Positions 9,990-19,500 of a DNA stretch of 64,000 nucleotides are shown here, in pieces. Below the pieces are notes generated by a model. That model searched no databases, was not told the origin of the DNA, and saw nothing but the letters and a program-made list of their open reading frames with translations. A program made the translations under genes and the position numbers. The stretch covers positions 62,001 to 126,000 of the forward strand of contig NZ_JAMQGP010000009.1 of NCBI RefSeq assembly GCF_023703465.1, given 5' to 3'. How positions within the stretch are numbered: the first letter of the stretch is position 1; each line of letters opens with the position of its first letter. The stretch comes from Echinimonas agarilytica (GTDB taxonomy: Bacteria; Pseudomonadota; Gammaproteobacteria; Enterobacterales; Neiellaceae).

Positions 9990-10766
9990 ATGCATATCAC
10001 ACCTGCAAATTATCAACGTTTAATTGCGATTAACAGCGAAGACTTTAACTGTTGCTTCTATTGCGGATGCGTTGCTACTGAATATGATCTCGCGCCGCCA
10101 ACTTCAATCCGAAATGTGATCCAGCCTCATTCCGATAATTTGGAAATTCCAGCGTGCCGAGAATGCCACCAGCTTTTGAAACATGAACCGTCAGGTTTAC
10201 TTGGACGCAGAATCGATGTGGTCAAAGATAAATTAGCCAAAAAATATGCTCGCGCCATTTCTGTCTATCAAATGTGGGATGCGTCCGAATTAAATGAGTT
10301 AGAACACAGGTTGCAACAAAGTGTGGCGGCAGGTTTAAAGTTGGGTGAAGAAGCAACTCAACGTTTAAGTTATAAAGGTTTTGTATACGAAGTTAATGGA
10401 CATCGATTTGATTCTCCACATTCACCAGTCGAAGTACATTGTGTGGCAGGGACGCAGTTCACAGATTTTAAATCGGCCTTAAACCACACAAGTTCTAGCT
10501 ACCGTATTCCAAAAGCAAAATTGAAGATGTTACTAAAGGAACACAACAACAATTTTGATCAGGTCATTTCGTTGTACCAACAACAAGTTTTAGCAGCGCT
10601 AGCCGAGAAAGAAATGAAGACAAAATGCAAATCGTTGGCACAACAATACAAGTTCGACGCCGCCTTCATTCGCAGAAGTGTAAACCACTATATGGCTGAA
10701 GACGAAGAAATGAGTTTAGAGCAGGCGTTACGCAAACTAGAGGTTGAACGACTTATGGGAAAGTGA
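9990..10766 (+). CDS. Conserved hypothetical protein with degenerate HNH-like zinc domain
   Basis: This 258-aa protein has an N-terminal zinc-ribbon-like module: Cys22-x2-Cys25 (CFYC) and Cys56-x2-Cys59 in NLEIPACRECHQLLK. That spacing resembles HNH nucleases, where a DHxxP segment and an NL..C..CN signature sit between and after the cysteine pairs. Here the first catalytic His is not evident (the site reads YDLAPP), so nuclease activity is doubtful. The remainder (about 75-258) is helical and charged, with an internal segment rich in Lys and Gln and an acidic stretch near the end. No operon partner is apparent: a terminator precedes it and a shared bidirectional one follows. The function is unknown. 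Confidence 0.7.
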   Translation: MHITPANYQRLIAINSEDFNCCFYCGCVATEYDLAPPTSIRNVIQPHSDNLEIPACRECHQLLKHEPSGLLGRRIDVVKDKLAKKYARAISVYQMWDASELNELEHRLQQSVAAGLKLGEEATQRLSYKGFVYEVNGHRFDSPHSPVEVHCVAGTQFTDFKSALNHTSSSYRIPKAKLKMLLKEHNNNFDQVISLYQQQVLAALAEKEMKTKCKSLAQQYKFDAAFIRRSVNHYMAEDEEMSLEQALRKLEVERLMGK

Positions 10767-10783
10767 GTATTACAGTCTCTTGA

Positions 10784-10824
10784 TTTTAAAGCCCCACAGC
10801 AGTGAGCAAAAGGGGGCTTTAAAA
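10784..10824. terminator. Bidirectional terminator between convergent genes
   Basis: Inverted repeat TTTTAAAGCCCC (10784-10795) / GGGGCTTTAAAA (10813-10824) with a 17-nt loop. It lies between the HNH-like gene on plus and the GntR gene on minus, and its arms give T-runs in both directions. Confidence 0.75.
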
Positions 10825-10832
10825 TGAGAAGA

Positions 10833-11447
10833 TTATTTAATATTTGCTTTGAGAGCCTTAATCGCTTGGGCGGTATCACCGTTACGCATTGCGTCAGCAA
10901 TTGCTCGATGTTCGTCAACACACTGCCTACCGGTAGCAACACGCTTATAATTTAGGCGCATACGCATCACATACGGGTACCATATGTTCACAAGCTCATC
11001 ACCACCTGCTTTGTATACAATTGCATTGTGAAACGAAATATCCAACTTGGTTACTTCGGTGAAGTCTTCTCGCTCGAATGCATCTTGCAAGTCAGCCAAA
11101 ATGTTGTCGAGTTCTGCAAAGTCTTCATCAGTCATTGAATCTTTTACCTGTTCAATGGCATAGACTTCAATGTTGCGTCTGAGGTTAATCATTAACTTTT
11201 GCAGTTTGGGCTCTAGCACGCTGTTGACCGACGCACCGCAATTGTTTTTAGAAATGAGTAAACCTTCTTTCGTGAGTTGTAAAATAACATCACGAATGGG
11301 GCCACGCGACAGGCCAAACCGTTCGGCAAGCTCTTTTTCGTTGAGCTTCGTATTTGGCGCAAGATCGCCGGCAATGATGTCTGAGCGAATTTGATCAGCT
11401 ATCTGATCTTTTACTGACAAAATTTTTGCTGGTTTTGCGAGGGCCAT
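10833..11447 (-). CDS. GntR-family transcriptional regulator, FCD subfamily
   Basis: This 204-aa regulator has an N-terminal winged helix-turn-helix of the GntR type (about 12-75: IRSDIIAGDLAPNTKLNEKE, then ERFGLSRGPIRDVI). An FCD ligand-binding helical domain follows (about 80-200), with the Asp in KLDISFHNAI and the His in DEHRAI that usually bind a metal and a carboxylate effector. FCD regulators typically control sugar-acid or organic-acid catabolism. The gene is divergent from the TonB-receptor cluster across a 1 kb gap. That gap holds two short palindromic elements (11646-11656 and 11816-11827) that could be its operators. The effector is unknown. Control of the receptors is inference. 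Confidence 0.88.
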   Translation of the reverse strand: MALAKPAKILSVKDQIADQIRSDIIAGDLAPNTKLNEKELAERFGLSRGPIRDVILQLTKEGLLISKNNCGASVNSVLEPKLQKLMINLRRNIEVYAIEQVKDSMTDEDFAELDNILADLQDAFEREDFTEVTKLDISFHNAIVYKAGGDELVNIWYPYVMRMRLNYKRVATGRQCVDEHRAIADAMRNGDTAQAIKALKANIK

Positions 11448-11954
11448 ATATCTTCCAATCTGATCAATAATGCCGTCATACTAGTCATTTCAGTGCATTA
11501 TTACAATTAGTCGGCGACGTATTGTAAATAAAAAACAATAAACCGTGACGTTGGATTTAGTTTACTAACAGTACACTTCAATTCTTAAGCAAAGTTGTTA
11601 ACGAAAGAACGAAAAAACGTAAAAGTAAAAACCTTAAGAGCGTAAATGTATACAATGTGTATTTTGCCTGAAAGCCAAGTTTCATTAAAGGGACCATGCA
11701 AAAAACAAATTATATCAAGCATATAAATCACAGTTAATTACGCTGATTCATTTGGGTTGATAACATTATCAAGCTTCTATTTTTTAATTAATCGTGTAAT
11801 TAAACAGTCTAGAATATTGTACACAATCTTAAAATTCCCACTATTGATCACCAAATGGTTAGCCACATAATCCATTAAATTAATCAAAATGACCTAACTA
11901 CCGTGACATTGTTAACAGTTTGCAATATTGATTTATCTTTCGACAAATGTGAGC
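11448..11954. promoter_or_regulatory. AT-rich divergent regulatory region
   Basis: No convincing gene is seen in this stretch between the GntR gene and the receptor cluster. It is AT-rich. It holds palindromic ATGTATACAAT (11646-11656), ATTGTACACAAT (11816-11827) and an 8-bp inverted repeat TTTAATTA / TAATTAAA (11783-11804). It also holds two GTTAAC-centred elements (11594-11605 and 11908-11919). The first two resemble GntR/FCD operators. Assignment is by pattern only. Confidence 0.4.
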
Positions 11955-12260
11955 TGAGTAGATTTTCAAGTCACTGGTAAACGACATAGCGGCAGACTTG
12001 GTGTTGAGGATATTGGTGAAGGGCTAGCATAAACTCTGTCTCGATTTGGATGCTAATACATCGCAATGGCTAAATAGCATGATGGGTTAACGCATTGGTT
12101 TCTATTTGAGTGAGCAATACTCTCGGGATATCGCTTGTCGGAAATAGATTATGACCAACAAGAAGTGACCCAATTTAACACTCGTCGCAAGCTTAATTAA
12201 CCTTGTATCTAATCAACATTAACAAGCCATTAACCGCCATGATCTGAGTCAATTAAAACG
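11955..12260 (+). pseudogene. Decayed plug-domain remnant of a third TonB-dependent receptor
   Basis: Across frames, this stretch carries plug landmarks of the two intact receptors, in the same order. VTGKRHSGR (11970) parallels VTGLRGS, and EDIGEGLA-stop-TLSR (12006-12044) parallels EDIGK...IAEALSR. DANTSQWLNSMMG (12049-12087) parallels GANSNQNNISLNG, LSEQYSRDI (12106-12132) parallels LSQYSSDI, and NKPL (12221-12232) is shared. The bases at the start match too: TTCAAGTCACTGGTAAACG against TTCAAGTCACAGGTTTACG. From VTG to NKPL is 263 nt here and 384 nt in the intact copy, with stops and frameshifts. It is therefore a nonfunctional relic, and it implies the receptor array once had at least three members. 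No barrel remnant was recognised. Confidence 0.72.
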
Positions 12261-12331
12261 ATTAAAATTGTAGCCAAAATGTTAATATGTAAGGATATTT
12301 TCCATTATGTGAGTTGTAGCTATAATTGAAG

Positions 12332-12343
12332 ATTGTTAACAAT
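12332..12343. promoter_or_regulatory. ATTGTTAACAAT palindrome upstream of receptor 1
   Basis: Perfect 12-bp palindrome about 120 nt before the first receptor start. Related elements occur at 11594, 11908, 16373 and 20100, around the same gene cluster. It is a candidate operator; the binding protein is unknown. Confidence 0.4.
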
Positions 12344-12453
12344 ATGTCATTGTAAGGTAAGTGTCGTAAGCGTAATGTACTCCTCATAGAACAAGCTCAA
12401 ATTCAATACTGTTCTTACAGAATCTTCTAGTTGTAAATTCTCGGGGGAGAATG

Positions 12454-15400
12454 ATGAATATTCAACGCAGTCAATTCAGACTCAATCCAATCTGTTTCGC
12501 TTTGCTGGCATCCTTGCCGCTCGCAATTCAAGCGCAAGAAGTACCTGAAAAATCAAGTGACAATAGTGATGTAGAAGTCATTCAAGTCACAGGTTTACGT
12601 GGTAGCTTAAAGAAAACCATTAATGACAAACGTTTTGGCGAAAACATTTCAGACTCAATTAACTCTGAAGATATCGGTAAAACAACCGATCAAAACATCG
12701 CTGAAGCATTGTCTCGCGTGACTGGGGTGTCTGTACAAACTTCTGATGGCGAAGGTGCAAAAATTACTGTTCGCGGCGCGAACTCAAACCAAAACAATAT
12801 CAGTCTCAATGGCGTACAGCTTGGTTCTACTGAATTTAACCAAGGTGTCGATTTATCGCAGTACTCATCTGATATTCTGTCAAAAATTGAAGTCGTTAAA
12901 ACGCCAAGTGCCGATCATGAAGAAGGTTCTTTGGGTGCTAACATCAACCTGCTAACCAATAAGCCACTCGACCTGGGCTATGAAATTAATACCTTGGCAG
13001 TTGAAGGGCGTTACAACGATTTGTCCGAAGATGAAAACTATAAAGTTTCCGGAACTTTTTCTCGTAAATTCCTAGATGAAACCTTTGGTGTAATTTTAAC
13101 TGCTGTCACAGAAACGAATTCCTACCGCAAAGATCAGTATGTTGCTGAAAACTGGGTGGCGCAACATTCAAACCAAGCAACAGATACTGAAGGTAACTTA
13201 GTCGAAGACGTTTGGGCGCTTTCACCTCAAACCACCCGTTACGAAGCCTTTAATAATGACCGCGACCGGACAAGCATTAATTTAGGGATGCAATGGTTGG
13301 CAACTGAGGATACAGAGTTAAATCTGAATCTGAACTGGGCCAAACAAGATGTCGAAAACTCTATGCATGGTGTGCAAACACGCTTCGCTACTTATGACAA
13401 CCTAGTTGAAGGAGTAGACCCTGGGCTAGGGCAAGGACCTGCGACTGAAACAGATCCGGAAAGTAGTTGGCACACGATTGACATGAATACGCAGACGTAT
13501 GTAAAAAACGTGAATCGTTTCGGCAGTGGCGGCTTACTGCAGTCCGAAAACAAATACAGTAATGAAAACAAATTGGTGTCGTTCGAGCTCAGTCATAACA
13601 TTTCAGATGACTTGAGTATGAAAGCTGGACTCGGTTACTCCAAATCTGAGCAAGAACCTGACAATTCTGTATACATGGTGCTAGAGAGCTATCACACCAT
13701 GGGGGCTTGGCAGATGATTCATACGCCAACAGCTGACGTTGAACCTGTTGGCTTCGATTGCACAGGTTCAAGTAATTGTCGACTTGTGGGGGGAACAAGC
13801 TTCATCGATTACGGGGCGAACACTGATCCAAATGATCCCGCTAGCAAAGACGACAACCGCTCAAACACCATGTTTAACCCGCAAGAACTTGATGCGCAAC
13901 ACCTCTCGTATATGTCTCGTTCGTTAGTTGCGGTGGAAGATACCCAAAAGTCTGCAAATGTTGATTTTGATTGGCATGTTGAATTTGGTCCTGTCTCACT
14001 CATTGAATTTGGGGCGAAGTGGTCGAACCGTGAAAAGTATGTTGATGATCAACGTGGAGAATTTAATACCGTTGGCGAAGGCGTCGTGGTTTACGATCCA
14101 GATACGGGTGAAGTCCGCACGTTGCCGCACGGTATTGGTTCAATTACTGCCGATATGTTCGCGACGGGTGAAGATTTTCCAGTGAATGACTTTATGTCGG
14201 GCCTTGGCTATGGTCGTGATCAATTCACTAATGGCTGGAATACGTTCTCAGCTTTCAAAGCGATGGACGTTGCCTTGGGGAGTTCAGCGGCGGAGTTCAC
14301 GCCTTGGGATGCTCAAACGCGTAACACTGAGCTTGATAATATAGCGATATACGCTAAAAGCAGTTTCGATCTACTTGATGGCGATCTAACCGGTGATATA
14401 GGCGTACGTTATGTCCGAACCGAAGTGGAATCGCATGGTGCAAATGGTGTTCAATTTGCCTACGATACGGCTAATTTAGGGCGCATCTTTGACCCGTTCG
14501 CAATTATGGAAGCAGGGGACTCAAGCCTACCGGCCTGTGGTGCTATTCCATTTATGGGGACTGACTACAACGAGGCGTCCCGTTGGGCTCGTCAAGATGG
14601 GTTAGGGTATAACACTAACGGCACGGCTGACTATCGTGACGATACACCGATTGCGGCAGTTAATGGCGGTGCTTGCTATGACCCTTATGCTGTGGGGGGA
14701 GACCAACAACTCGCTGAGTGGTGGTTGTGGCGCCATAGCGACATTTCAACTGAAAAAAATTATGTGTATGGTGAGCGCGTATATGATGAAAATGGTGGGT
14801 TAATAGCCACTGAAGACCGAAGCCAACGCACGCAAAACACGTCCAATACGCACGACTATGACGTTTGGCTACCAAGCCTCAACTTGAACTACGCCATAGA
14901 CGATACCAAAATCGCTCGATTTGCCGCGTCGAAAACAATGTCGCGCCCACAAATTGATTCGCTTCGTCCAAATGTGTTTATTAAAGAAACTCAATGGGGT
15001 GAATTTAACCGTAATAACACCATCACCATGTACAACACTAAGCTCGATCCACTCGAATCGAACAACTTAGATTTGTCATTTGAATGGTACTTTGATCAAA
15101 GCGGTATGGTATCGGCGGGCTTCTTCTACAAAGACATGACTAACTTTGAAGAATCTCAAACAGTCATCACCTATATGGATGATTTGCGCAATGAAATGTT
15201 GCCAGATGGCCCCGCTTATAATAATGATGACTTAATCTTACTCCCTGGAGATGATGCTCAAACAAATCTTCAAGGTTGTATGCCAAAGCGTGTTCAAGGT
15301 TCGACTGAAATGAATCAAGACTGGTTCCTGTCTGGTGACTTGTCTGAAATGTGTGCTCAGTTCAAGACCACGAGTATCGTGAACGGCAAGGGTGCAAGTA

Positions 15401-15948
15401 TTGCTGGCGTTGAACTCCAGTATTTACAAACCTATGATTTCTTGCCAGGTTGGTTATCAGGTTTCGGTATTCAAGCCAACTATACGTACCAAGACAGCTC
15501 ATACGACCAAGAAGTTTCTTCAGTTGACGACTCTGTTTATCTGCCGGAGCTACCCGTTGCTTATACGCCAGAACACAGCTACAACTTGACTGGATTCTGG
15601 GAGCAGGATGGTCACCAGGTTCGCTTGTCGTATCAAGGTACTTCTGATCAGTTATCTGACCGTTCATTTGAAAGCGGAAGCCTATGGGAAGAAGGACGTG
15701 ACACGTTAGATTTCTCAGCATCTTACAAAGTGAATGACATGGTGTCTTTAACATTCCAAGCGACCAATATTACCGATGAGAATGTGCGTAAATACTACAC
15801 CAGTCGATTCGTGAAGATGGGCGATAGTGTTGATGCTCCAATCTTTGAAGAAGGTAATCCTTTGGACGGCGACGCGTCTAAGTCTCGTACCTACAGTGAA
15901 TACAATGTGGGCCGCAACTTTAGGCTTGGCGCGCGGGTGAACTTCTAA
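12454..15948 (+). CDS. TonB-dependent receptor, large TIGR01782-like type (copy 1)
   Basis: This outer-membrane active transporter is 1,164 aa from the ATG at 12454. That start sits 4 nt after a GGGGGAG Shine-Dalgarno; the adjacent ATG at 12451 is too close. A signal peptide ends near IQAQE. The TonB box/plug start follows (EVIQVTGLRGS), then the plug with EDIGK, ALSRVTGVSV and NGVQLGS up to about residue 180. A long 22-strand barrel ends in aromatic RLGARVNF, the usual C-terminal Phe. This family in Alteromonadales and Caulobacter imports oligosaccharides and similar compounds. The substrate cannot be read from sequence. Copy 2 follows 560 nt downstream and is closely related throughout. Confidence 0.93.
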   Translation: MNIQRSQFRLNPICFALLASLPLAIQAQEVPEKSSDNSDVEVIQVTGLRGSLKKTINDKRFGENISDSINSEDIGKTTDQNIAEALSRVTGVSVQTSDGEGAKITVRGANSNQNNISLNGVQLGSTEFNQGVDLSQYSSDILSKIEVVKTPSADHEEGSLGANINLLTNKPLDLGYEINTLAVEGRYNDLSEDENYKVSGTFSRKFLDETFGVILTAVTETNSYRKDQYVAENWVAQHSNQATDTEGNLVEDVWALSPQTTRYEAFNNDRDRTSINLGMQWLATEDTELNLNLNWAKQDVENSMHGVQTRFATYDNLVEGVDPGLGQGPATETDPESSWHTIDMNTQTYVKNVNRFGSGGLLQSENKYSNENKLVSFELSHNISDDLSMKAGLGYSKSEQEPDNSVYMVLESYHTMGAWQMIHTPTADVEPVGFDCTGSSNCRLVGGTSFIDYGANTDPNDPASKDDNRSNTMFNPQELDAQHLSYMSRSLVAVEDTQKSANVDFDWHVEFGPVSLIEFGAKWSNREKYVDDQRGEFNTVGEGVVVYDPDTGEVRTLPHGIGSITADMFATGEDFPVNDFMSGLGYGRDQFTNGWNTFSAFKAMDVALGSSAAEFTPWDAQTRNTELDNIAIYAKSSFDLLDGDLTGDIGVRYVRTEVESHGANGVQFAYDTANLGRIFDPFAIMEAGDSSLPACGAIPFMGTDYNEASRWARQDGLGYNTNGTADYRDDTPIAAVNGGACYDPYAVGGDQQLAEWWLWRHSDISTEKNYVYGERVYDENGGLIATEDRSQRTQNTSNTHDYDVWLPSLNLNYAIDDTKIARFAASKTMSRPQIDSLRPNVFIKETQWGEFNRNNTITMYNTKLDPLESNNLDLSFEWYFDQSGMVSAGFFYKDMTNFEESQTVITYMDDLRNEMLPDGPAYNNDDLILLPGDDAQTNLQGCMPKRVQGSTEMNQDWFLSGDLSEMCAQFKTTSIVNGKGASIAGVELQYLQTYDFLPGWLSGFGIQANYTYQDSSYDQEVSSVDDSVYLPELPVAYTPEHSYNLTGFWEQDGHQVRLSYQGTSDQLSDRSFESGSLWEEGRDTLDFSASYKVNDMVSLTFQATNITDENVRKYYTSRFVKMGDSVDAPIFEEGNPLDGDASKSRTYSEYNVGRNFRLGARVNF

Positions 15949-15971
15949 GTCTTCATTTACGTGTTTATGTT

Positions 15972-16000
15972 AAAAAACCGCAGCTAGTCTGCGGTTTTTT
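15972..16000 (+). terminator. Intrinsic terminator after receptor 1
   Basis: Stem AAAAAACCGCAG / CTGCGGTTTTTT with a 5-nt loop, 23 nt after the stop. The two receptors are therefore separate transcripts. Confidence 0.92.
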
Positions 16001-16509
16001 GTGTTCGACTCTGCGCCATCAAACTGTCTGTGATTTCAATGAGCAACTGATGTGCTTACTCGAACTTTTCAGATTTATGTTTCAACTCAAACAAATTACC
16101 CTCGTTATAACTCTGTGACTTAGACGTTAAATTCAAAATTTTGACCGACCCTTTAGCTCATTCAACACAGTCGTTCTGCTATTGTCCTCAAAGTAGCCAC
16201 AGAGCACTGATAAGCGGTACTTGCCGTTGTATATACAACAGCTAGCTCTCCTTTTAGACGACTACTACCAGCAGTTATGGAAACGATTTCAGGCAATTTA
16301 GCTGGAATATTAAACATTTGTTTAGTTCCTAACAGATTCGCTGATTATGTGAAGTAGCTATCCTTATTGGTCATTGTTAACAAAAAACACTTGTCTAATT
16401 TAAATCTGAAAGAGTAGTGTGGCGTTGTGATTGAAGTACGTAACATTTAATTAACCGTTGCTTCACTAATTACACATCATAAATAAAATTGACTCTCGGG
16501 GGAGACGAA
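16001..16509. promoter_or_regulatory. Promoter region of receptor 2
   Basis: No coding sequence is seen in these roughly 500 nt. The region contains ATTGTTAACAAA (16373-16384), a variant of the palindrome found before receptor 1. It ends with TCTCGGGGGAGA, the same ribosome-binding sequence that precedes receptor 1. I could not fix -35 and -10 boxes with confidence. Confidence 0.4.
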
Positions 16510-19500
16510 ATGCCAAACCAAACCAAGCGGTTCAGACTGAACCCAGTTTACATAGCAATCCTTGCTGCTGTGCCACTGAGCATTAGTGCACAAGAAGCTG
16601 AACCTGCTAAAAAAGCTGAAGCGAATAGTGACGTTGAAGTCATTACAGTAACCGGCTTACGCGGTAGCTTGAAAAAGACAATTAACGACAAACGTTTTGG
16701 GCAAAATATTGCCGACTCGATTAACGCGGAAGACATTGGTAAAACCACTGACCAAAACATTGCTGATGCATTAGGCCGTGTAACGGGCGTTTCGGTACAA
16801 CAATCTGAGGGTGAAGGCGCGAAAATTTCTGTTCGTGGTGCAAACTCCAACCAAAACAATATCAGCATGAACGGTGTTCAGTTGAGCTCAACTGACTTCA
16901 ACCAAGGTGTTGATTTATCTCAATACTCTTCAGATATTCTTTCAAAAATTGAAGTCGTAAAAACGCCAAGTGCTGACCATGAAGAAGGTTCTCTTGGTGC
17001 GAACATCAACCTTTTGACTAACAAGCCTTTGGACTTAGGTTATGAGATTCGTAACTTGACCGTTGAAGGTCGTTATAACGACTTGTCAGAAGACGAAAAC
17101 TACAAAGTATCCGGTACTATTTCTAAGAAGTTTGCCGAAGAAACATTCGGCGTAGTTTTAACTGCGTACACAGAAACCAATTCTTACCGCCGTGACCAGT
17201 TCGTAACTGATAACTGGAATGCAAGTCAATCTCGCGAAGCGATGAGCACTGACGGCGAACTCCTAAATGACGTTTGGGCTCTAACGCCGCAGGAAACTCG
17301 TTACGAAACGTTCTTGAATGACCGTGACCGTATGGGCGCTAACTTAGGTCTTCAATGGTTGCCAACAGACAGCACTGAAATGAACCTCAACTTGACTTGG
17401 TCTAAGCAAGAAGTTGACAGTTCAATGCACGGCATTAGAACACGCACAGTACCTAGCCATCCTAACCATGTAGAAGGTGTGGATCCTGGCTTGGGTCAAG
17501 GCCCAGCGACTGAGACTGACCCAGAGCGCGACTGGCACACAATCGACACTAATACAAACACATACGTGAAGAACCTAAACCGCTACGGTGATGGTAGCTT
17601 CCTTCAGTCAGAAAATGCATATGACAACGAAAATTTAATTGTTGCATATGATATTGAGCAGCAATTTGGTGACAACTTAACCATGAATGCTGGTATCGGT
17701 TACTCTAAATCAGAGCGTACACCTGATAACAGTGTTTACATCGTGCTAGAAAGCTATCAGACATTTAGCAACTGGCAGATGGTTCACACGCCAAGTGGCG
17801 AAGTAGAACCCGTTGGTTATGATTGTACCTCTTCTAAAAACTGTAAATTAGTCGGTGGTGATGGCTTCATTGATTACGGTGCAAATACCGATCCAAATGA
17901 TCCGCTCGCTAAGGACGACAACCGTTCTACCACCAAATTCAACCCGCATGAAATTGAAGCTCAGCATTTGTCTTATATGAGCCGCACACTCACTGCTGTT
18001 GAAGATACCAATAAATCTGTAAACGTCGATTTTGACTACGCCGTTGAATTTGGCCCAATCACAATGATTGAGTTTGGTGCTAAATACTCAAACCGCGAAA
18101 AGTATGTTGATGATCAAACCGGTCAATTCACTACTGTTGGTGAAGGTGTTGTATTGTACGACCCAGAAACGGGCGAAGTCCGTAACTTACCATTTGGTAT
18201 TCAATCGATAGACGCTAGTTTGTTCCGCAACGACGATGAAGACTTCCCAGCTGACGACTTCATGAAGAAGCTCGATTACGAGCGCGATAACTTCACAACA
18301 GGTCTCCCTACGTTCTCAGCTTTCGCTGCAATGGACGCAGCACTGGGCGGAACAGAAGCTGAATTCTCACCTTCAGACACAAACACTCGTCGTAGTGAAC
18401 TAGACAACATCGCAACATACTTAAAAGCAAGCTTCGAGCTGCTGGACGGTTCGCTAACAGGTGATATTGGTGTTCGTTATGTTAAAACTGATGTTGAATC
18501 ATTTGGCGCAAACGGTGTTAAATTTGCCTTCGATGGAAGTAACAATGGCCGACTCTTTGACCCATTCCATATCGCAGCGGTTGGTGATGCGACTGCAGGT
18601 AACCCAAATTGTGCGGCGGTTCCTTTCCAGGGTACCGATTACAACCAAGCGGTTCGTTGGGCACGTACAGACGGTAACGGTTATGAAACCAAAGGTACTG
18701 CGGATTACCGCGATGATACGCCAATCCCAGCAGCGGATGGAGTGTGTTATGACTGGTATGCCGATCCTACACAACAGGCGAGCTTGAGCGATTGGTGGTT
18801 GTGGCGTCACAGCGATATCTCTACGGAGAAAAACTATGTGTACGGCGACCGTCAGATCTCAGAAGATGGCACAATGCTGTTGGCCACTGAAGATCGTCAA
18901 GACCGTTCTCAAAAAACCAGTGCCGAGCATGACTACGATATGTGGTTACCGAGTTTAAACCTCAACTACATCATCGACGACACTAAGATTGCGCGTTTTG
19001 CAGCCTCTAAAACGATGTCTCGTCCAGAAATTGACGCATTGCGTCCAGGCTTTACTGTTGTCGAAACTCAATGGGGCTTCGACAACCGTAACAACACAAT
19101 GCAGTTCTTCAACACCAAGCTTGATCCGCTTGAGTCGAACAACTTAGATTTATCGTTAGAGTGGTATTTCGACGACAGCGCTATGGTTGCAGCTGGATTT
19201 TTCTACAAAGACATGAGTAACTTCCAGGAGTCTCAAACAATCATCACATACATGGATGACTTGAGAAACGAGATGCTTGCCGATAGCCCACAATACAACA
19301 ACGATGATTTAGTCTTGTTGCCAGGCGATGACCCGCAAACAAACCTTCAAGGTTGTATGCCAAAACGTATCCAAAATGCTACTGAGCTTAATGAAGACTG
19401 GGTACAGAATGGTCAACTTGATGAAATGTGTGCGAAGTTCAAAACAACATCTCTTGTCAATGGTAAAGGAGCGTCAATTGCGGGTGTAGAACTTTCATAC

